Numbered from the stretch's first letter, positions 17,892 to 26,801 are shown. The stretch: DNA of 64,000 nucleotides from an uncultured Dehalococcoidia bacterium (GCA_958296245.1 OY282458.1:1052440-1116439); one strand, 5' to 3'. A program made the numbers and translations. The notes: a model not told the origin generated them from the sequence alone.

Positions 17892-18917
17892 TTAGACACC
17901 GCGAACGTTTTCGAGGCGGCTGCTCATCATCCGGGACATCATACGGACGGCGGCCATCGTGCGCGAGTAGCGCATTCGCACAGGCCCAACCGCCCCGATG
18001 GCTCCCACGACCTCGCCGGGGACGCCGTATCCGGTTATGACGACGCTCATCGGCCGCAGGGCGTCGCCGCGGTTCTCCCGGCCTATCACCACTCTGACCA
18101 CGCCTTCCCGTGGGGCCTCGTCGAGGATGGCGCGGGCGAGGCGGCCGCTCTCGACGGCTTCTACGATCAGCTGCACGGTCTCGGCATCTAGGAACTCCGG
18201 CTGAGCGAAGAGGTTGCGCAGGCCGTCTATATAGTGGCCGCGCGTCCGATTACGGTCCTCCTCCTTCAGCATGTCGACCGTCGCCGAGAAGAACATGTAC
18301 TCCAGGGGCGGCAACGCGAGTTCCAACGCCTCGACCTCGGACCACGTCAGGCCCTCCACGGCCTGATTGATCCGGTTCGCGACCGCCCGGAGATCCTCGC
18401 TGTCCGCCGGCGCCGTCAAGGGCACGAGCTGCTTCCGAATCCGGGCCTGTTGGAACACGACTACGAGCAGGGCCAAGAAGTCCTGCAGCGGGATTAGCTG
18501 CACCGTTCTGATCCGCGTCTCGGGGGCCTTGGGGGTGGTGGCTATCGCCGCGTTGTCCACGAGCCTGGCCAACGCGGCGGCTGCGGCGTTGGTCCAGTCG
18601 TCGATGTCCGCCTCGTAGTCCGTCAACTCGGTGCGCACGCTGGCCTCGGACTCGGGGGGTATCGTGACCGGGGAGTTCGACGCAACGGTCTCGACGTAGA
18701 CCCTGTAGCCCTTGTCGAGCGGGACCGTTCCCGCCGAGGAGTGAGGGCGTGTCACGAAGCCTTCCTGTTCGAGCTCCATGACCTCGTTCCTGACCGTCGC
18801 CGGGCTGACGTCGAGGTTGTGCTCCCGGGCAAGGGTCGCCGAGCCTATAGGCGAAGCCTTGCTTATATAGTCCTCGACGATGAGGTTGAGTATCTGCTCT
18901 GCCCGCGCCGTAAGCAC
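17892..18917 (-). CDS. hrcA: Heat-inducible transcription repressor HrcA
   Basis: A 341-residue repressor of class I heat-shock genes. It begins with the winged helix 'VLTARAEQILNLIVEDYIS' and 'GSATLAREHNLDVSPATVRNEV', then 'SSAGTVPLDKGYRVYVE' (family usually has SAGRIPTDxGYRxYV, with the Arg replaced here by Thr-Val). The C-terminal GAF-like domain ends with 'GPVRMRYSRTMAAVRMM'. GTG at 18917 is chosen because HrcA proteins begin at this point and AGGTG lies upstream; the longer frame runs through the promoter. No CIRCE operator (TTAGCACTC-N9-GAGTGCTAA) is visible upstream. Confidence 0.92.
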   Translation of the reverse strand: MLTARAEQILNLIVEDYISKASPIGSATLAREHNLDVSPATVRNEVMELEQEGFVTRPHSSAGTVPLDKGYRVYVETVASNSPVTIPPESEASVRTELTDYEADIDDWTNAAAAALARLVDNAAIATTPKAPETRIRTVQLIPLQDFLALLVVVFQQARIRKQLVPLTAPADSEDLRAVANRINQAVEGLTWSEVEALELALPPLEYMFFSATVDMLKEEDRNRTRGHYIDGLRNLFAQPEFLDAETVQLIVEAVESGRLARAILDEAPREGVVRVVIGRENRGDALRPMSVVITGYGVPGEVVGAIGAVGPVRMRYSRTMAAVRMMSRMMSSRLENVRGV

Positions 18918-18964
18918 CGCTGCACCTATCCCTAGACGGTGTGGGGTTGCCCGATTCTGCCTCG

Positions 18965-18994
18965 AATGTAGCACCCGGTTTCTACCAGTGTCAA
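18965..18994 (-). promoter_or_regulatory. Sigma-70-type promoter of hrcA-dnaJ
   Basis: On the minus strand a consensus TTGACA is followed by an 18-bp spacer and TACATT. Transcription would start about 40 bases before the hrcA GTG. No CIRCE inverted repeat overlaps it, so heat-shock control through HrcA would need another operator or another locus. Confidence 0.6.
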
Positions 18995-19037
18995 GATTGT
19001 CGTTGACCTTGTAGACGTTCAATGAGAATGTTAGGCC

Positions 19038-19256
19038 ATGGAAGGACTGACGTTGACGACCAGAGAGCAGTCGAGGATACAGGTGTTGAACGGAGTGATC
19101 GAGGGCAAGGTGACAGCGGCCCGGGCCGCAGGGCTGATGGATGTGAGCGAGCGCCATGCGTGGCGACTGCTGGCAGCGTACAGATGAGGAGGGAGCATCT
19201 GCCATAGCTCACGGGAACAGGGGTAGGAAGCTGTCCATTACGCTGCTCGTTCTGAT
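19038..19256 (+). pseudogene. Remnant of a helix-turn-helix (ISNCY-like) transposase, frameshifted and truncated
   Basis: From the ATG at 19038 the frame reads a transposase-type N-terminal HTH ('RIQVLNGVIEGKVTAARAAG', then 'LMDVSERHAWRLLAAYR') and hits TGA at 19184-19186. Continuing in a shifted frame gives 'DEEGASAIAHGNRGRK', the expected continuation (YREEGxxxxAHGNRGR) of ISNCY/IS481-type transposases, ending at a TAG near 19256. So one indel destroyed the frame and everything downstream, including the DDE domain, is gone. No flanking terminal inverted repeats were found. Confidence 0.75.
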
Positions 19257-19395
19257 TTAGGTGGGGGATTTGGGGTATCTTTGGGTGCGGCTCTTGATTA
19301 CATCGGATATGCTCCCAATCACGCAGGCGACATAGTTACAATATATTCGTACCGCCAGTGACGTACCCGTATCCATTGCCTCAAGAGGATTGCCG

Positions 19396-21633
19396 GTGAA
19401 ACCGGACGCGAGAGCGTGGGTCTTGATCTTGGCCGCCAGCATCGCGCTGGCGGCTTTTGTCGGGTGTGGCGGCGAACCGCCTGATATAGAGGCGACGGTC
19501 GAGGCAAGGATCGCGTCCATAGACGCGACGGCCACGGCGCAGGCCGCCGAGGGAGCCGCTAGACAGGCCGCCATAGCCGCAGCCGTTCAGGCGACCATGG
19601 AAGCCCTTCCCACGGCCACACCTACACTGACACCGACGCGGACGCCGAGCCCAACGCCAATTCCGACGCCGACGCCCACAGCCACAGCTACGCCCACACC
19701 CACTAATACAGCCACGCCGACGGCTACACCGACGCCAACGCCCACCAACACGCCCACGGCCACGGCGACGCCGCTCCCCACACCCACACCCACGGCGACG
19801 CCTACAGCCACGCCTACGCCCACACCGACGCCGACCAGCACGCCCACGCCGACGCCGACCAGCACACCCACGCCGACGCCGACCAATACGCCCACACCCA
19901 CGCCGACCAATACGCCCACGCCGACGCCGACCAGCACGCCCACGCCGACGCCGACCAGCACGCCCACACCCACGCCTACGCCCATTCCCGTCGTCAGCCT
20001 CGTCTTGGACGCGAATACGACGCTGGTAGGCTACTGGTCTGACGGCTCCGCTGACGTCGACGTAGCCGTATCGCTGCGCAACGAGGGAGGCCTCCGGCTC
20101 GATAGCGCACAGCGGGTGGCCGTCACGTGCATTCGGGACGGTGATGCGTTGGACGGCTGTCGTGAGGAGACGAGCTTGTCCCTGGAAGATGGGTTCGGGC
20201 CGGCGTCCACCCATTTCATACTGCGGCTTCCAATGGGTGGGGCGGCGTTGGAATTCGATTACGGCGGGGATGAGCCGCTGACATTGGACGTGGACGTACC
20301 CGAGCGCATTCTGGGACTCGAGCGCGGCGTCTGGGAGTGCTACAGCGACAGGCCGGCCGAGCCCGTGGCGAACGCTTTCCAAGACGACAACGACGGATGC
20401 GGAGGCTGGGGACCGGAGACCGTGGAGAAGTGGCTCAATGACGTGCCCGTGAAGGTCTGGGCCACCGGCGACGACCGATACGTCAAGGTGCTCGAAGAGG
20501 TCATCGACGAGCTATCTCCGATCTTGGACCTGGAGTTTCAGTGGGTGGGCGTGGAGAGAGAGGCCGACCTCAAGGCGTTCGTCGGGATACCCCGCTCCGC
20601 GCGAGCCGAGTATGGGTTCGACGTGGGGTACGTCGACTATGCGGGATTCGGCGGCGCGAGAACCAGGAATGGAGAGGCCCTGTCCGGTCGCGTGGTGGTG
20701 TGGCTCCGTGCCTCCGACGAGTGGGAAGTCAGGGACCAGAACAAGATCAAGCACGTAACCATGCACGAGGTGCTGCACGCAATGGCCCCGATCGGCCACA
20801 GCACGAGGTTGGGAAGCATCATGTCCTACAGCTCTGATCTCAAGAAATTGAGTCCGATGGACGAATCGCTGATCCGGCTCAACTCGCATCGCCTCGTGAA
20901 GCCGGGCATGACGATGGCTGAGGTCGAGGACCTCATAGTCTTCAGAGAGGACCTCCTGGATGCGCCTCCGCCGCCTGAGCCGGACACGCATCAGATGGTC
21001 TGGCGCGCCACGATTGGGCTGTGGGAAGCGGGGTCGGCGAGGTTCAAGATACGGGGAGGATGGACGGAGAAGAGATGTGCCTCCACGTTCGGAGTCAGGA
21101 GGGGACTGGCGACCCTTGAAATAGGTAACTTCGGCTGGCTCCCCTACTATGGGGCTACCTTGGCGCGCTTCGATGACCGCGTCAATACTTTTTGGGTTCA
21201 CTGGTCTAGAGAGGACAGAAAGTGGTTCTACTGGAGTGAAGATACGGGTGAATTGACGGCAGTTGGAGGCAATCACGTGAGCGACTCTACCGGATGGTGG
21301 GTATCGCCCACCCGGCTGATCCGGGTGCTTGGCGCTCTCCTCAATGACGCCGATGCGGACGACATTACCGTTGCGGCGCGTTCGAACGGCACGATCACTC
21401 TGGCAGCCACCCTGGACGAGTCCCATCCGACATGGCGCTTGGATAGCGGCGAGGCAGTGGACTTCATTCTGGTCCTCGACGAGGAGACCTACCAGATCAG
21501 GGGATACACCTACAACTACCACCGGGAACCCGTTCCCGGCCAGTGCAACGTCTACGAAGAGGTCGCCGAGGAGGTCGAGCTGGGCATCGAGATCGACGTC
21601 CCCCGCGCCATCAAGCTGAACACCTTCAAATGA
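19396..21633 (+). CDS. Predicted lipoprotein with Thr-Pro repeat stalk and metzincin-type protease domain
   Basis: A large surface protein of about 745 residues. A signal sequence '[19 protein letters not shown]' with a lipobox-like FVGC opens it. A low-complexity stalk of TPTPTP(TS/TN) repeats follows to about residue 200. Beyond it lie beta-rich regions and the zinc motif '[15 protein letters not shown]' with a downstream 'SIMSY' Met-turn, as in matrixin-like metzincins (HExxH plus a third His seven residues further). GTG at 19396 is preferred over TTG at 19390 because AAGAGGA lies six bases before it. Probably anchored outside the membrane and cleaving an extracellular protein; the substrate is unknown. 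Confidence 0.78.
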   Translation: MKPDARAWVLILAASIALAAFVGCGGEPPDIEATVEARIASIDATATAQAAEGAARQAAIAAAVQATMEALPTATPTLTPTRTPSPTPIPTPTPTATATPTPTNTATPTATPTPTPTNTPTATATPLPTPTPTATPTATPTPTPTPTSTPTPTPTSTPTPTPTNTPTPTPTNTPTPTPTSTPTPTPTSTPTPTPTPIPVVSLVLDANTTLVGYWSDGSADVDVAVSLRNEGGLRLDSAQRVAVTCIRDGDALDGCREETSLSLEDGFGPASTHFILRLPMGGAALEFDYGGDEPLTLDVDVPERILGLERGVWECYSDRPAEPVANAFQDDNDGCGGWGPETVEKWLNDVPVKVWATGDDRYVKVLEEVIDELSPILDLEFQWVGVEREADLKAFVGIPRSARAEYGFDVGYVDYAGFGGARTRNGEALSGRVVVWLRASDEWEVRDQNKIKHVTMHEVLHAMAPIGHSTRLGSIMSYSSDLKKLSPMDESLIRLNSHRLVKPGMTMAEVEDLIVFREDLLDAPPPPEPDTHQMVWRATIGLWEAGSARFKIRGGWTEKRCASTFGVRRGLATLEIGNFGWLPYYGATLARFDDRVNTFWVHWSREDRKWFYWSEDTGELTAVGGNHVSDSTGWWVSPTRLIRVLGALLNDADADDITVAARSNGTITLAATLDESHPTWRLDSGEAVDFILVLDEETYQIRGYTYNYHREPVPGQCNVYEEVAEEVELGIEIDVPRAIKLNTFK
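19614..19985. repeat. Low-complexity coding repeat (Thr-Pro stalk), 24-bp periodic part
   Basis: ACG/ACC CCx codons repeat throughout. In the last part the Ser/Asn codons AGC or AAT recur every 24 bp (19837, 19861, 19885, 19909, 19933, 19957), giving an eight-residue TPTPTPT(S/N) unit. Such stretches change length readily, so copy number may differ between strains. The complement also stays open, which is an artefact. Confidence 0.9.
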
Positions 21634-21795
21634 GACGTCCTACCCTCATCCCGCGCTCGCCCCCGCACTCCGACGCGGCCGGCCCCGGCCCCTGATTCAG
21701 ACAGCGCCCTCCCTCCGGGAATATCTGCGCCGACATGCCGCGGTGGGATACAATGACGCCGCGAGCATCTTGTCCCCGCGCGGGAGGCATCCGCC

Positions 21796-22890
21796 ATGAG
21801 CACACGTTTTGTGGGTACGAGCAAGTACGATCTGGATACGCCCGTGCTGCTGGTCGACCTCGATAGGATGGAGAGCAACATCCGCCGGATGACCGACACG
21901 TTCCGGCAGGCGGGGGTCAACTGGCGCCCTCACACCAAGGGGCAGAAGGTCCCCGCAATCGCCCACAAGGAGATCGCCGCCGGCGCTATCGGCGTCACCT
22001 GCGCCAAGCTGGAGGAGGCCGAGGTCATGGCCGCCTCGGGCATTACGGACATCCTCATCGCCAACCAGATCGTCGGCCCGATCAAAGTCGCGCGCCTCGT
22101 CAATCTCTGCCGCCATGCCGACGTCATCGCAACGGTCGATAGCCTGCAGAACGTCCGGGAGCTCGACGCGGCCGCCGGCGAGATAGGCGTTCAACTCCGC
22201 GTCGTGGTGGAGGTGGACGTGGGCACCAACCGCTGCGGCGTCGAACCGGGGGAGGCGGCAGTGGCCCTCTCCGAGGAGGTGGACGGGTCCGCCAACCTGA
22301 AGTACGCCGGTCTGATGGGCTGGGAAGGACACACGGCGGGCAAGCCGGACGGACCCGAGAAGCGGGAGGCCGTGGAAAAGGCCGTGGGCCTGTTGACCAT
22401 GAGCGCCCGGATGTGCGGCGAGGCGGGGATGTCCGTCGAGGTCGTGAGCTGCGGAGGCAGCGGCACGTACTGGATCACGTCCTGGATGCCCGGCGTCACC
22501 GAGATACAGGCGGGAGGCGGCATCTTCAGCGACATGTTCTACGCCGGCGCGGGCCTCAAGCACGAGTTCGCCATGACCGTGCTGACTACGGTCGTGAGCC
22601 GGCCCACCCCCGACCGGATCGTGGTGGACGGCGGGCGCAAGACCATGATGGTCGATGTGGCCCAGCCCAGGCCGATGGACATTCTGGGGGTGGCGTCCCT
22701 GGGTTTCTCCGCAGAGCACACCTCCATCACCTTGGACGAGCCTTCCGAGAGCCCGCGCATCGGCGGCAAGGTCGAGTTCATCATCGGGTACGGCGACACG
22801 ACCGTCTGCCTGCACGACGAGATGTACGGGATACGAAACGGCCGGGTCGAGGCGGTCTGGCCCATCCTGGGCCGGGGCAAGCTCAGGTAA
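21796..22890 (+). CDS. DSD1-family PLP enzyme (D-threonine aldolase / D-serine dehydratase-like)
   Basis: A 364-residue fold-type III PLP enzyme. The alanine-racemase-like barrel opens with 'YDLDTPVLLVDLDRMESNI', and the PLP lysine sits in 'WRPHTKGQKVP'. 'VVVEVDVGTNRCGVEPG' and 'SCGGSGTYW' are typical of the D-threonine aldolase/D-serine dehydratase group, as is the C-terminal metal-binding region near 'VCLHDEMYG'. ATG at 21796, with TACAAT (21749-21754) as a possible -10. It heads a run with an M24 hydrolase and an Asp/Glu racemase, suggesting catabolism of an unusual or D-amino acid. The exact substrate is not readable. Confidence 0.88.
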   Translation: MSTRFVGTSKYDLDTPVLLVDLDRMESNIRRMTDTFRQAGVNWRPHTKGQKVPAIAHKEIAAGAIGVTCAKLEEAEVMAASGITDILIANQIVGPIKVARLVNLCRHADVIATVDSLQNVRELDAAAGEIGVQLRVVVEVDVGTNRCGVEPGEAAVALSEEVDGSANLKYAGLMGWEGHTAGKPDGPEKREAVEKAVGLLTMSARMCGEAGMSVEVVSCGGSGTYWITSWMPGVTEIQAGGGIFSDMFYAGAGLKHEFAMTVLTTVVSRPTPDRIVVDGGRKTMMVDVAQPRPMDILGVASLGFSAEHTSITLDEPSESPRIGGKVEFIIGYGDTTVCLHDEMYGIRNGRVEAVWPILGRGKLR

Positions 22891-22928
22891 CACGCGGATC
22901 GGAGAAGCCCGGTCCAGCCGGAGGCGGC

Positions 22929-22961
22929 GTTAACCGTCGCCCCCCGCAAGAAGCGGTTAAC
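22929..22961. repeat. Inverted repeat GTTAACCG...CGGTTAAC
   Basis: Perfect 8-bp arms (22929-22936 and 22954-22961) separated by 17 bases, in the gap between the DSD1 and M24 genes. No T-run follows. It could be an operator half-site pair or a weak hairpin. Confidence 0.5.
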
Positions 22962-22983
22962 CCAAGGGCAATTCCTGAGGTGG

Positions 22984-23003
22984 ATTCCCGGGGAAGCGGG
23001 AAT
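22984..23003. repeat. REP-like hairpin ATTCCCG-N6-CGGGAAT
   Basis: Perfect 7-bp arms around a 6-base loop. The same hairpin (TTCCCG-TGAAAG-CGGGAA) occurs at 25164-25181, flanking the three-gene run. This matches the common dispersed 'TTCCCGCGAAAGCGGGAA' intergenic repeat type. Confidence 0.6.
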
Positions 23004-23028
23004 GACGGAAGTGATGATGTGATGAAGA

Positions 23029-24240
23029 ATGGCTGTCGACGTCCATAGCAGTCTTGCCGGCGGCCCCGTGGGCCGCGGCAGCTTGTCCGGGCTGGCTCAG
23101 GAGCTGTCGTTCCCGGTCGAGGAGTACGAGTGCCGGATAGAGGGCGTCAGGAGGGCCATGTCCGAGGCGCAAGTCGATGTTCTCGTAGTGCGGCATCCGC
23201 CCAACGTCTACTACCTCTCCGGCCACCAGAGCTTCGCGATGTTCAACGGCGAGTGCCTCATCCTGCCGCTGGAAGGCGACCCGACCCTGATGGTGCATCC
23301 TCCTGAGCTGGGTACGGCCTTGCTGCACACCTGGTTAGAGCAGGTGCACGGCTACACCAGCCGCGGCGCGCATGAGGAATACCAGGCTAAGCTGCTGACC
23401 GAGCAGGGGTTTGGCAACTCGCGGGTGGGTGTGGAGAAGTCGCTCGCCGGCATGACCCCCGACGCCTTTGAGACGTTCCGCCAAGCTCTGCCCCGCGCGG
23501 ATCTGGTCGACGGATCGGATCTGGTCTCGACGGTCAAGATCACCAAGTCGCAGCGGGAGATCGAGTACCTGCGCCAGGCTGCCCGGATCACCGACGCCGG
23601 AATCTTGGCGGCGATCGATGCGGCCGGGGAGGGAAGGACCGATAACGACGTGGCGGCTGCGGCCAACCAGGCGCTGATGGATGCGGGCAGCGAGTACATG
23701 TGCCTGTCGCCCATCGTGACCAGCGGCCGGCGCTCCGGCATACTTCACTCCACCCACAAGCGCGTGCCGTTGAGTAAAGGCGATAGCCTTTGCATGGAGT
23801 TCGGGGCATGCGTCCAGCGTTATACGGCGCCGATGATGCGGACGGTATCCATCGGGGAGCCGGATCCCGGGGTTGCCCGGCTGGCGAATGCCTGTATTAC
23901 GGCGCTCAACAACGTCATCTCCACCATGCGCCCCGGAATAACCGCCGACGAAGTGGCGCGGGCCGGCTGGGAAGGCATCGACTTGGCGGGGCCGGGCCTG
24001 GTCTTCCACGGCGCTTTCGCCTACGCGGTGGGCGCAGGCTTCCCGCCGGGTTGGGGCGACGCCACCGCCGGCATCTCGCTCGGTAACGAAACCCGCCTCC
24101 GGGCGGGCATGGTTTTCCATCACCCCGTCGCTCTCCGCCGGCTTGGGGAGTATGGTACGATGTTCAGCGAAACGACGTTGATCACGGACGATGGTTGTGA
24201 GGTGCTCACGAGCGTCGACCGCGAACTGTTCATCCGGTGA
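23029..24240 (+). CDS. M24-fold hydrolase lacking metal ligands (creatinase / ectoine-hydrolase-like)
   Basis: A 403-residue 'pita-bread' protein. The N-terminal creatinase domain contains 'HPPNVYYLSGHQSFAMFNGE'; the C-terminal catalytic domain starts near residue 170 ('KSQREIEYLRQAARITDAGI'). True aminopeptidases P carry D.G...D.TRT; here the region reads 'MEFGACVQRYTAPMMRT', so the first Asp is Glu and the second is Pro. Metal-independent members of this fold include creatinase and ectoine hydrolase (DoeA/EutD), so a C-N hydrolase acting on a small molecule is more likely than a peptidase. The ATG at 23029 has only a weak ribosome-binding site. Confidence 0.82.
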   Translation: MAVDVHSSLAGGPVGRGSLSGLAQELSFPVEEYECRIEGVRRAMSEAQVDVLVVRHPPNVYYLSGHQSFAMFNGECLILPLEGDPTLMVHPPELGTALLHTWLEQVHGYTSRGAHEEYQAKLLTEQGFGNSRVGVEKSLAGMTPDAFETFRQALPRADLVDGSDLVSTVKITKSQREIEYLRQAARITDAGILAAIDAAGEGRTDNDVAAAANQALMDAGSEYMCLSPIVTSGRRSGILHSTHKRVPLSKGDSLCMEFGACVQRYTAPMMRTVSIGEPDPGVARLANACITALNNVISTMRPGITADEVARAGWEGIDLAGPGLVFHGAFAYAVGAGFPPGWGDATAGISLGNETRLRAGMVFHHPVALRRLGEYGTMFSETTLITDDGCEVLTSVDRELFIR

Positions 24241-24286
24241 CCCGTAACGACTCCACCCGCCCCCGAAGCCACAGAAGGAGAGGCCC

Positions 24287-25033
24287 ATGAACAGCGCACA
24301 GTCCATCGGAATAGTCTGGCCGGGACCGGCCGGCCGAGAGGATATCGAGGAGACGCGGCGATTCGTGCCCGACGGCGTGGCGTTTCACATGACGGGGCCG
24401 CCGCCCCGGCGCCATACTGATTTGCTGGACGGGATCACGCTGGAGCGGCTGCTGCGTATGCCGGGCGACTCCAACATCGAGGCGGCGGCGAGGGAGCTGG
24501 TCCCCCTCGGCGTGGCCGCAATTGGTTACGGATGCACCTCGGCCAGCTTCGTCAGAGGAGTCGGCGGCGACCGCGACATCTCAGACCGGATCACCGCGGC
24601 CACCGGCCTTCCCGCGACCACCACGTCGGCCGCTGCCGTCGAAGCGCTGCGCAGCCTCGACGTACGGCGTGTATCGGTACTGGCGCCCTACGTGGACGAA
24701 CTGAACGCGCAGCTGCGGCGGTTCCTGGAGGACAGCGGCTTCGAAGTGGTGCACCTGAGAGGACTCAACAAGCTCGGCGGGATCGAGCAAATACCGCAAG
24801 AGGACATCCGGCAGCTGGTCCTCCAACTGGTGGACCGCCCGGACGCCGACGGCGTGTTCATAAGCTGCACCGGCATGAGGACATCCGCCATCCTCGATTC
24901 CATGGAGGAGTCAATAGATAAGCCGGTCGTATCGGCGCTGCAGGCAACGGTTTGGGATACCCTGCGCCAGGCGGGGACGGCTCCGAATATGCCGGGCGTG
25001 GGCAGACTCTACCTCCAGCCCGTAGCGGTCTAA
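24287..25033 (+). CDS. Asp/Glu racemase-superfamily protein (maleate isomerase / EutA-like)
   Basis: A 248-residue protein of the aspartate/glutamate racemase fold. Two catalytic cysteines are visible: 'IGYGCTSASFVRG' and 'VFISCTGMRTSAI', as in maleate cis-trans isomerase, arylmalonate decarboxylase and EutA. 'TSAAAVEALRSLDVRRVSVL' is the conserved helix-strand between the halves. ATG at 24287 is preceded by AGAAGGAGAGG. It follows the M24-fold hydrolase by 46 bases, and the EutD plus EutA pairing is known from ectoine-utilisation operons, which makes a related role plausible but unproven. Confidence 0.84.
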   Translation: MNSAQSIGIVWPGPAGREDIEETRRFVPDGVAFHMTGPPPRRHTDLLDGITLERLLRMPGDSNIEAAARELVPLGVAAIGYGCTSASFVRGVGGDRDISDRITAATGLPATTTSAAAVEALRSLDVRRVSVLAPYVDELNAQLRRFLEDSGFEVVHLRGLNKLGGIEQIPQEDIRQLVLQLVDRPDADGVFISCTGMRTSAILDSMEESIDKPVVSALQATVWDTLRQAGTAPNMPGVGRLYLQPVAV

Positions 25034-25163
25034 CGCCAATCCGCTTGGCTACGCCTCCAAACCGGATCGTTGGGGCGGGTCCAGACCCGCTCCGGCCGCG
25101 AATGGCGTATTGCCGCGGCCATCTACCGACCATTTCCGACATTCTCGCCGCCTCACCCCGTCG

Positions 25164-25181
25164 TTCCCGTGAAAGCGGGAA
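25164..25181. repeat. REP-like hairpin TTCCCG-N6-CGGGAA
   Basis: Second copy of the hairpin at 22984-23003, in the gap before ffh. Six-base arms and a six-base loop TGAAAG. Confidence 0.6.
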
Positions 25182-25245
25182 TCCGGTCAGGGGCGGCGCT
25201 GAGACTGCCAAGGCCGTCTGAAGGCGCTGCCAGGAGCATTTCATC

Positions 25246-26589
25246 TTGTTCGAAGCCCTTTCTGCCAAGCTGAATGGGGTCTTCAACCGGCTGGGCAACA
25301 AGGGCAGGTTGACTGAGAAGGACGTCGACGCCGCGCTCCGAGAGGTGCGGATGGCGCTTCTGGAAGCCGACGTCAACTTCAAGGTCGCCCGCGAGCTCGT
25401 CGGACGGATCCGCGGCCGAGTGGTAGACGCGGAACTGCTCAAGAGCCTCACCCCCGGCCAGCAGGTCGTGAAGGTCACCAACGAGGAGATGACCCGGCTG
25501 CTCGGCGGCGGCGCGCATGGGCTTGACCCTTCCCCGCAACCCCCCTCGGTCATGTTGATGGTCGGCCTGAACGGTTCCGGCAAGACCACGACGGCCGCAA
25601 AGATGGCGCGCCATCTCAAGCAGGCGGGCAGGCCGCCGTTGCTGATCGCCGCCGACCTCCAACGGCCTGCCGCAATCCAGCAATTGCAGACCCTAGGATC
25701 TCAGATCGGCGTCGAGGTCTACCGGGAAAGCACGCAGGCCAAAACCGTCGCGGTCGCCGAGAACGGCGTCGCGCAGGCGAGGGAACTGAACGCCGCCTGG
25801 GCGATTGTCGACACCGCCGGCAGGTTCCAGATCGACGACGATCTGATGGCCGAGCTGGAGGCGGTCAAGAAGGCGGTCTCGCCGGCGGAAACCCTGCTGG
25901 TCGTAGACGCGATGACGGGGCAGGACGCCGTGCGGGCAGCGGAGGAGTTCCACGCCCGCATCGGGCTGACCGGGTTGGTGCTCACCAAGATAGACGGCGA
26001 CGCCAGGGGCGGGGCCGCTCTCTCCGTAGTGTCCGTGACCGGCGTCCCGATCAAGTTCATAGGCACGGGGGAACGGGTGGATGCTCTCGAAAGCTTCCAC
26101 CCCGACCGGCTCGCGTCCCGCATCCTCGGCATGGGCGACGTGCTCACCCTCATAGAGAAGACGCAGGCCGCCTTCGACGAGGACGAGGCCGCCCAGATAG
26201 AGAAGAAGATGCGGCAGGCCACGTTCGACCTCCAGGACTACCTGACGCAGCTTCAAGAGATAAGGAAGATGGGGCCGCTGGGGCAGATACTGGACATGGT
26301 CCCCGGGCTCTCCGGGATCAGATCGAGAATGCCCCAAGGCGAAGTGGGGGAGGAGCAACTCAAGAAGGTCGAGGCCATCATCTACTCCATGACGCCTGAG
26401 GAGCGCAGGCGGCCCCAGATCATCGGAGGCAGCCGCAGGCGCCGGATCGCCAGAGGCTCCGGCACTACGCCGCAGGCCGTCAACCAACTCCTGAACCAGT
26501 TCCGCCAAATGCGTAAGGTCATGCGCCGGATGGCGTCCGGCAAAGGGATCAAAGGATCCCAGGACCTGTCGCAGATGATCCGGTGGTAG
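25246..26589 (+). CDS. ffh: Signal recognition particle protein Ffh
   Basis: A 447-residue SRP54-type GTPase that binds signal peptides and 4.5S RNA and docks at FtsY. The N domain is followed by the G domain with G1 'GLNGSGKTTTAAKMA', G3 'DTAGRFQ' and 'TKIDGDARGGAALS'. The methionine-rich M domain has 'SRRRRIARGSGTTPQAVNQL', the RNA-binding helix-turn-helix, and ends 'MRKVMRRMASGKGIKG'. TTG start at 25246 with CCAGGAG about ten bases upstream. It is followed by a tRNA-Ser gene. Confidence 0.96.
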   Translation: MFEALSAKLNGVFNRLGNKGRLTEKDVDAALREVRMALLEADVNFKVARELVGRIRGRVVDAELLKSLTPGQQVVKVTNEEMTRLLGGGAHGLDPSPQPPSVMLMVGLNGSGKTTTAAKMARHLKQAGRPPLLIAADLQRPAAIQQLQTLGSQIGVEVYRESTQAKTVAVAENGVAQARELNAAWAIVDTAGRFQIDDDLMAELEAVKKAVSPAETLLVVDAMTGQDAVRAAEEFHARIGLTGLVLTKIDGDARGGAALSVVSVTGVPIKFIGTGERVDALESFHPDRLASRILGMGDVLTLIEKTQAAFDEDEAAQIEKKMRQATFDLQDYLTQLQEIRKMGPLGQILDMVPGLSGIRSRMPQGEVGEEQLKKVEAIIYSMTPEERRRPQIIGGSRRRRIARGSGTTPQAVNQLLNQFRQMRKVMRRMASGKGIKGSQDLSQMIRW

Positions 26590-26656
26590 CGTTGGTCCGC
26601 CCTGCGCGCGGCCGCCCGCGTGGGGTAGAATATCCCCGTTGCCGTGAGCAACGCTT

Positions 26657-26744
26657 GGAGGGGTGGCCGAGTGGTTTAAGGCGCCTGTCTTGAAAACAGG
26701 AATCCTGAAAGGGAACGTGGGTTCGAATCCCACCCCCTCCGCCA
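26657..26744 (+). tRNA. tRNA-Ser (TGA)
   Basis: An 88-base class II tRNA. Acceptor GGAGGGG pairs with CCCCTCC, the anticodon arm is CCTGT-CTTGAAA-ACAGG with anticodon TGA, a long variable arm (ATCCTGAAAGGGAAC) is present, the T loop is GTTCGAATC, and GCCA ends it with an encoded CCA. A -10-like TAGAAT lies at 26626-26631. Confidence 0.96.
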
Positions 26745-26801
26745 GCTTTCCACCTTGCCGGAGTGGGGCTTCGCGAGCCTGCCGAAGGGTGTCCCCTCAG
26801 A

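Noticed and set aside
18918-19205. N-terminal extension of HrcA upstream of 18917
   Set aside because: It runs through the promoter (18965-18994) and overlaps the transposase relic; HrcA proteins normally begin at the winged helix.
19587-19985. A 132-codon minus-strand ORF of GVGVGVGV repeats opposite the TP stalk
   Set aside because: It is the complement of the Thr-Pro coding repeat; low-complexity composition keeps the opposite frame open.
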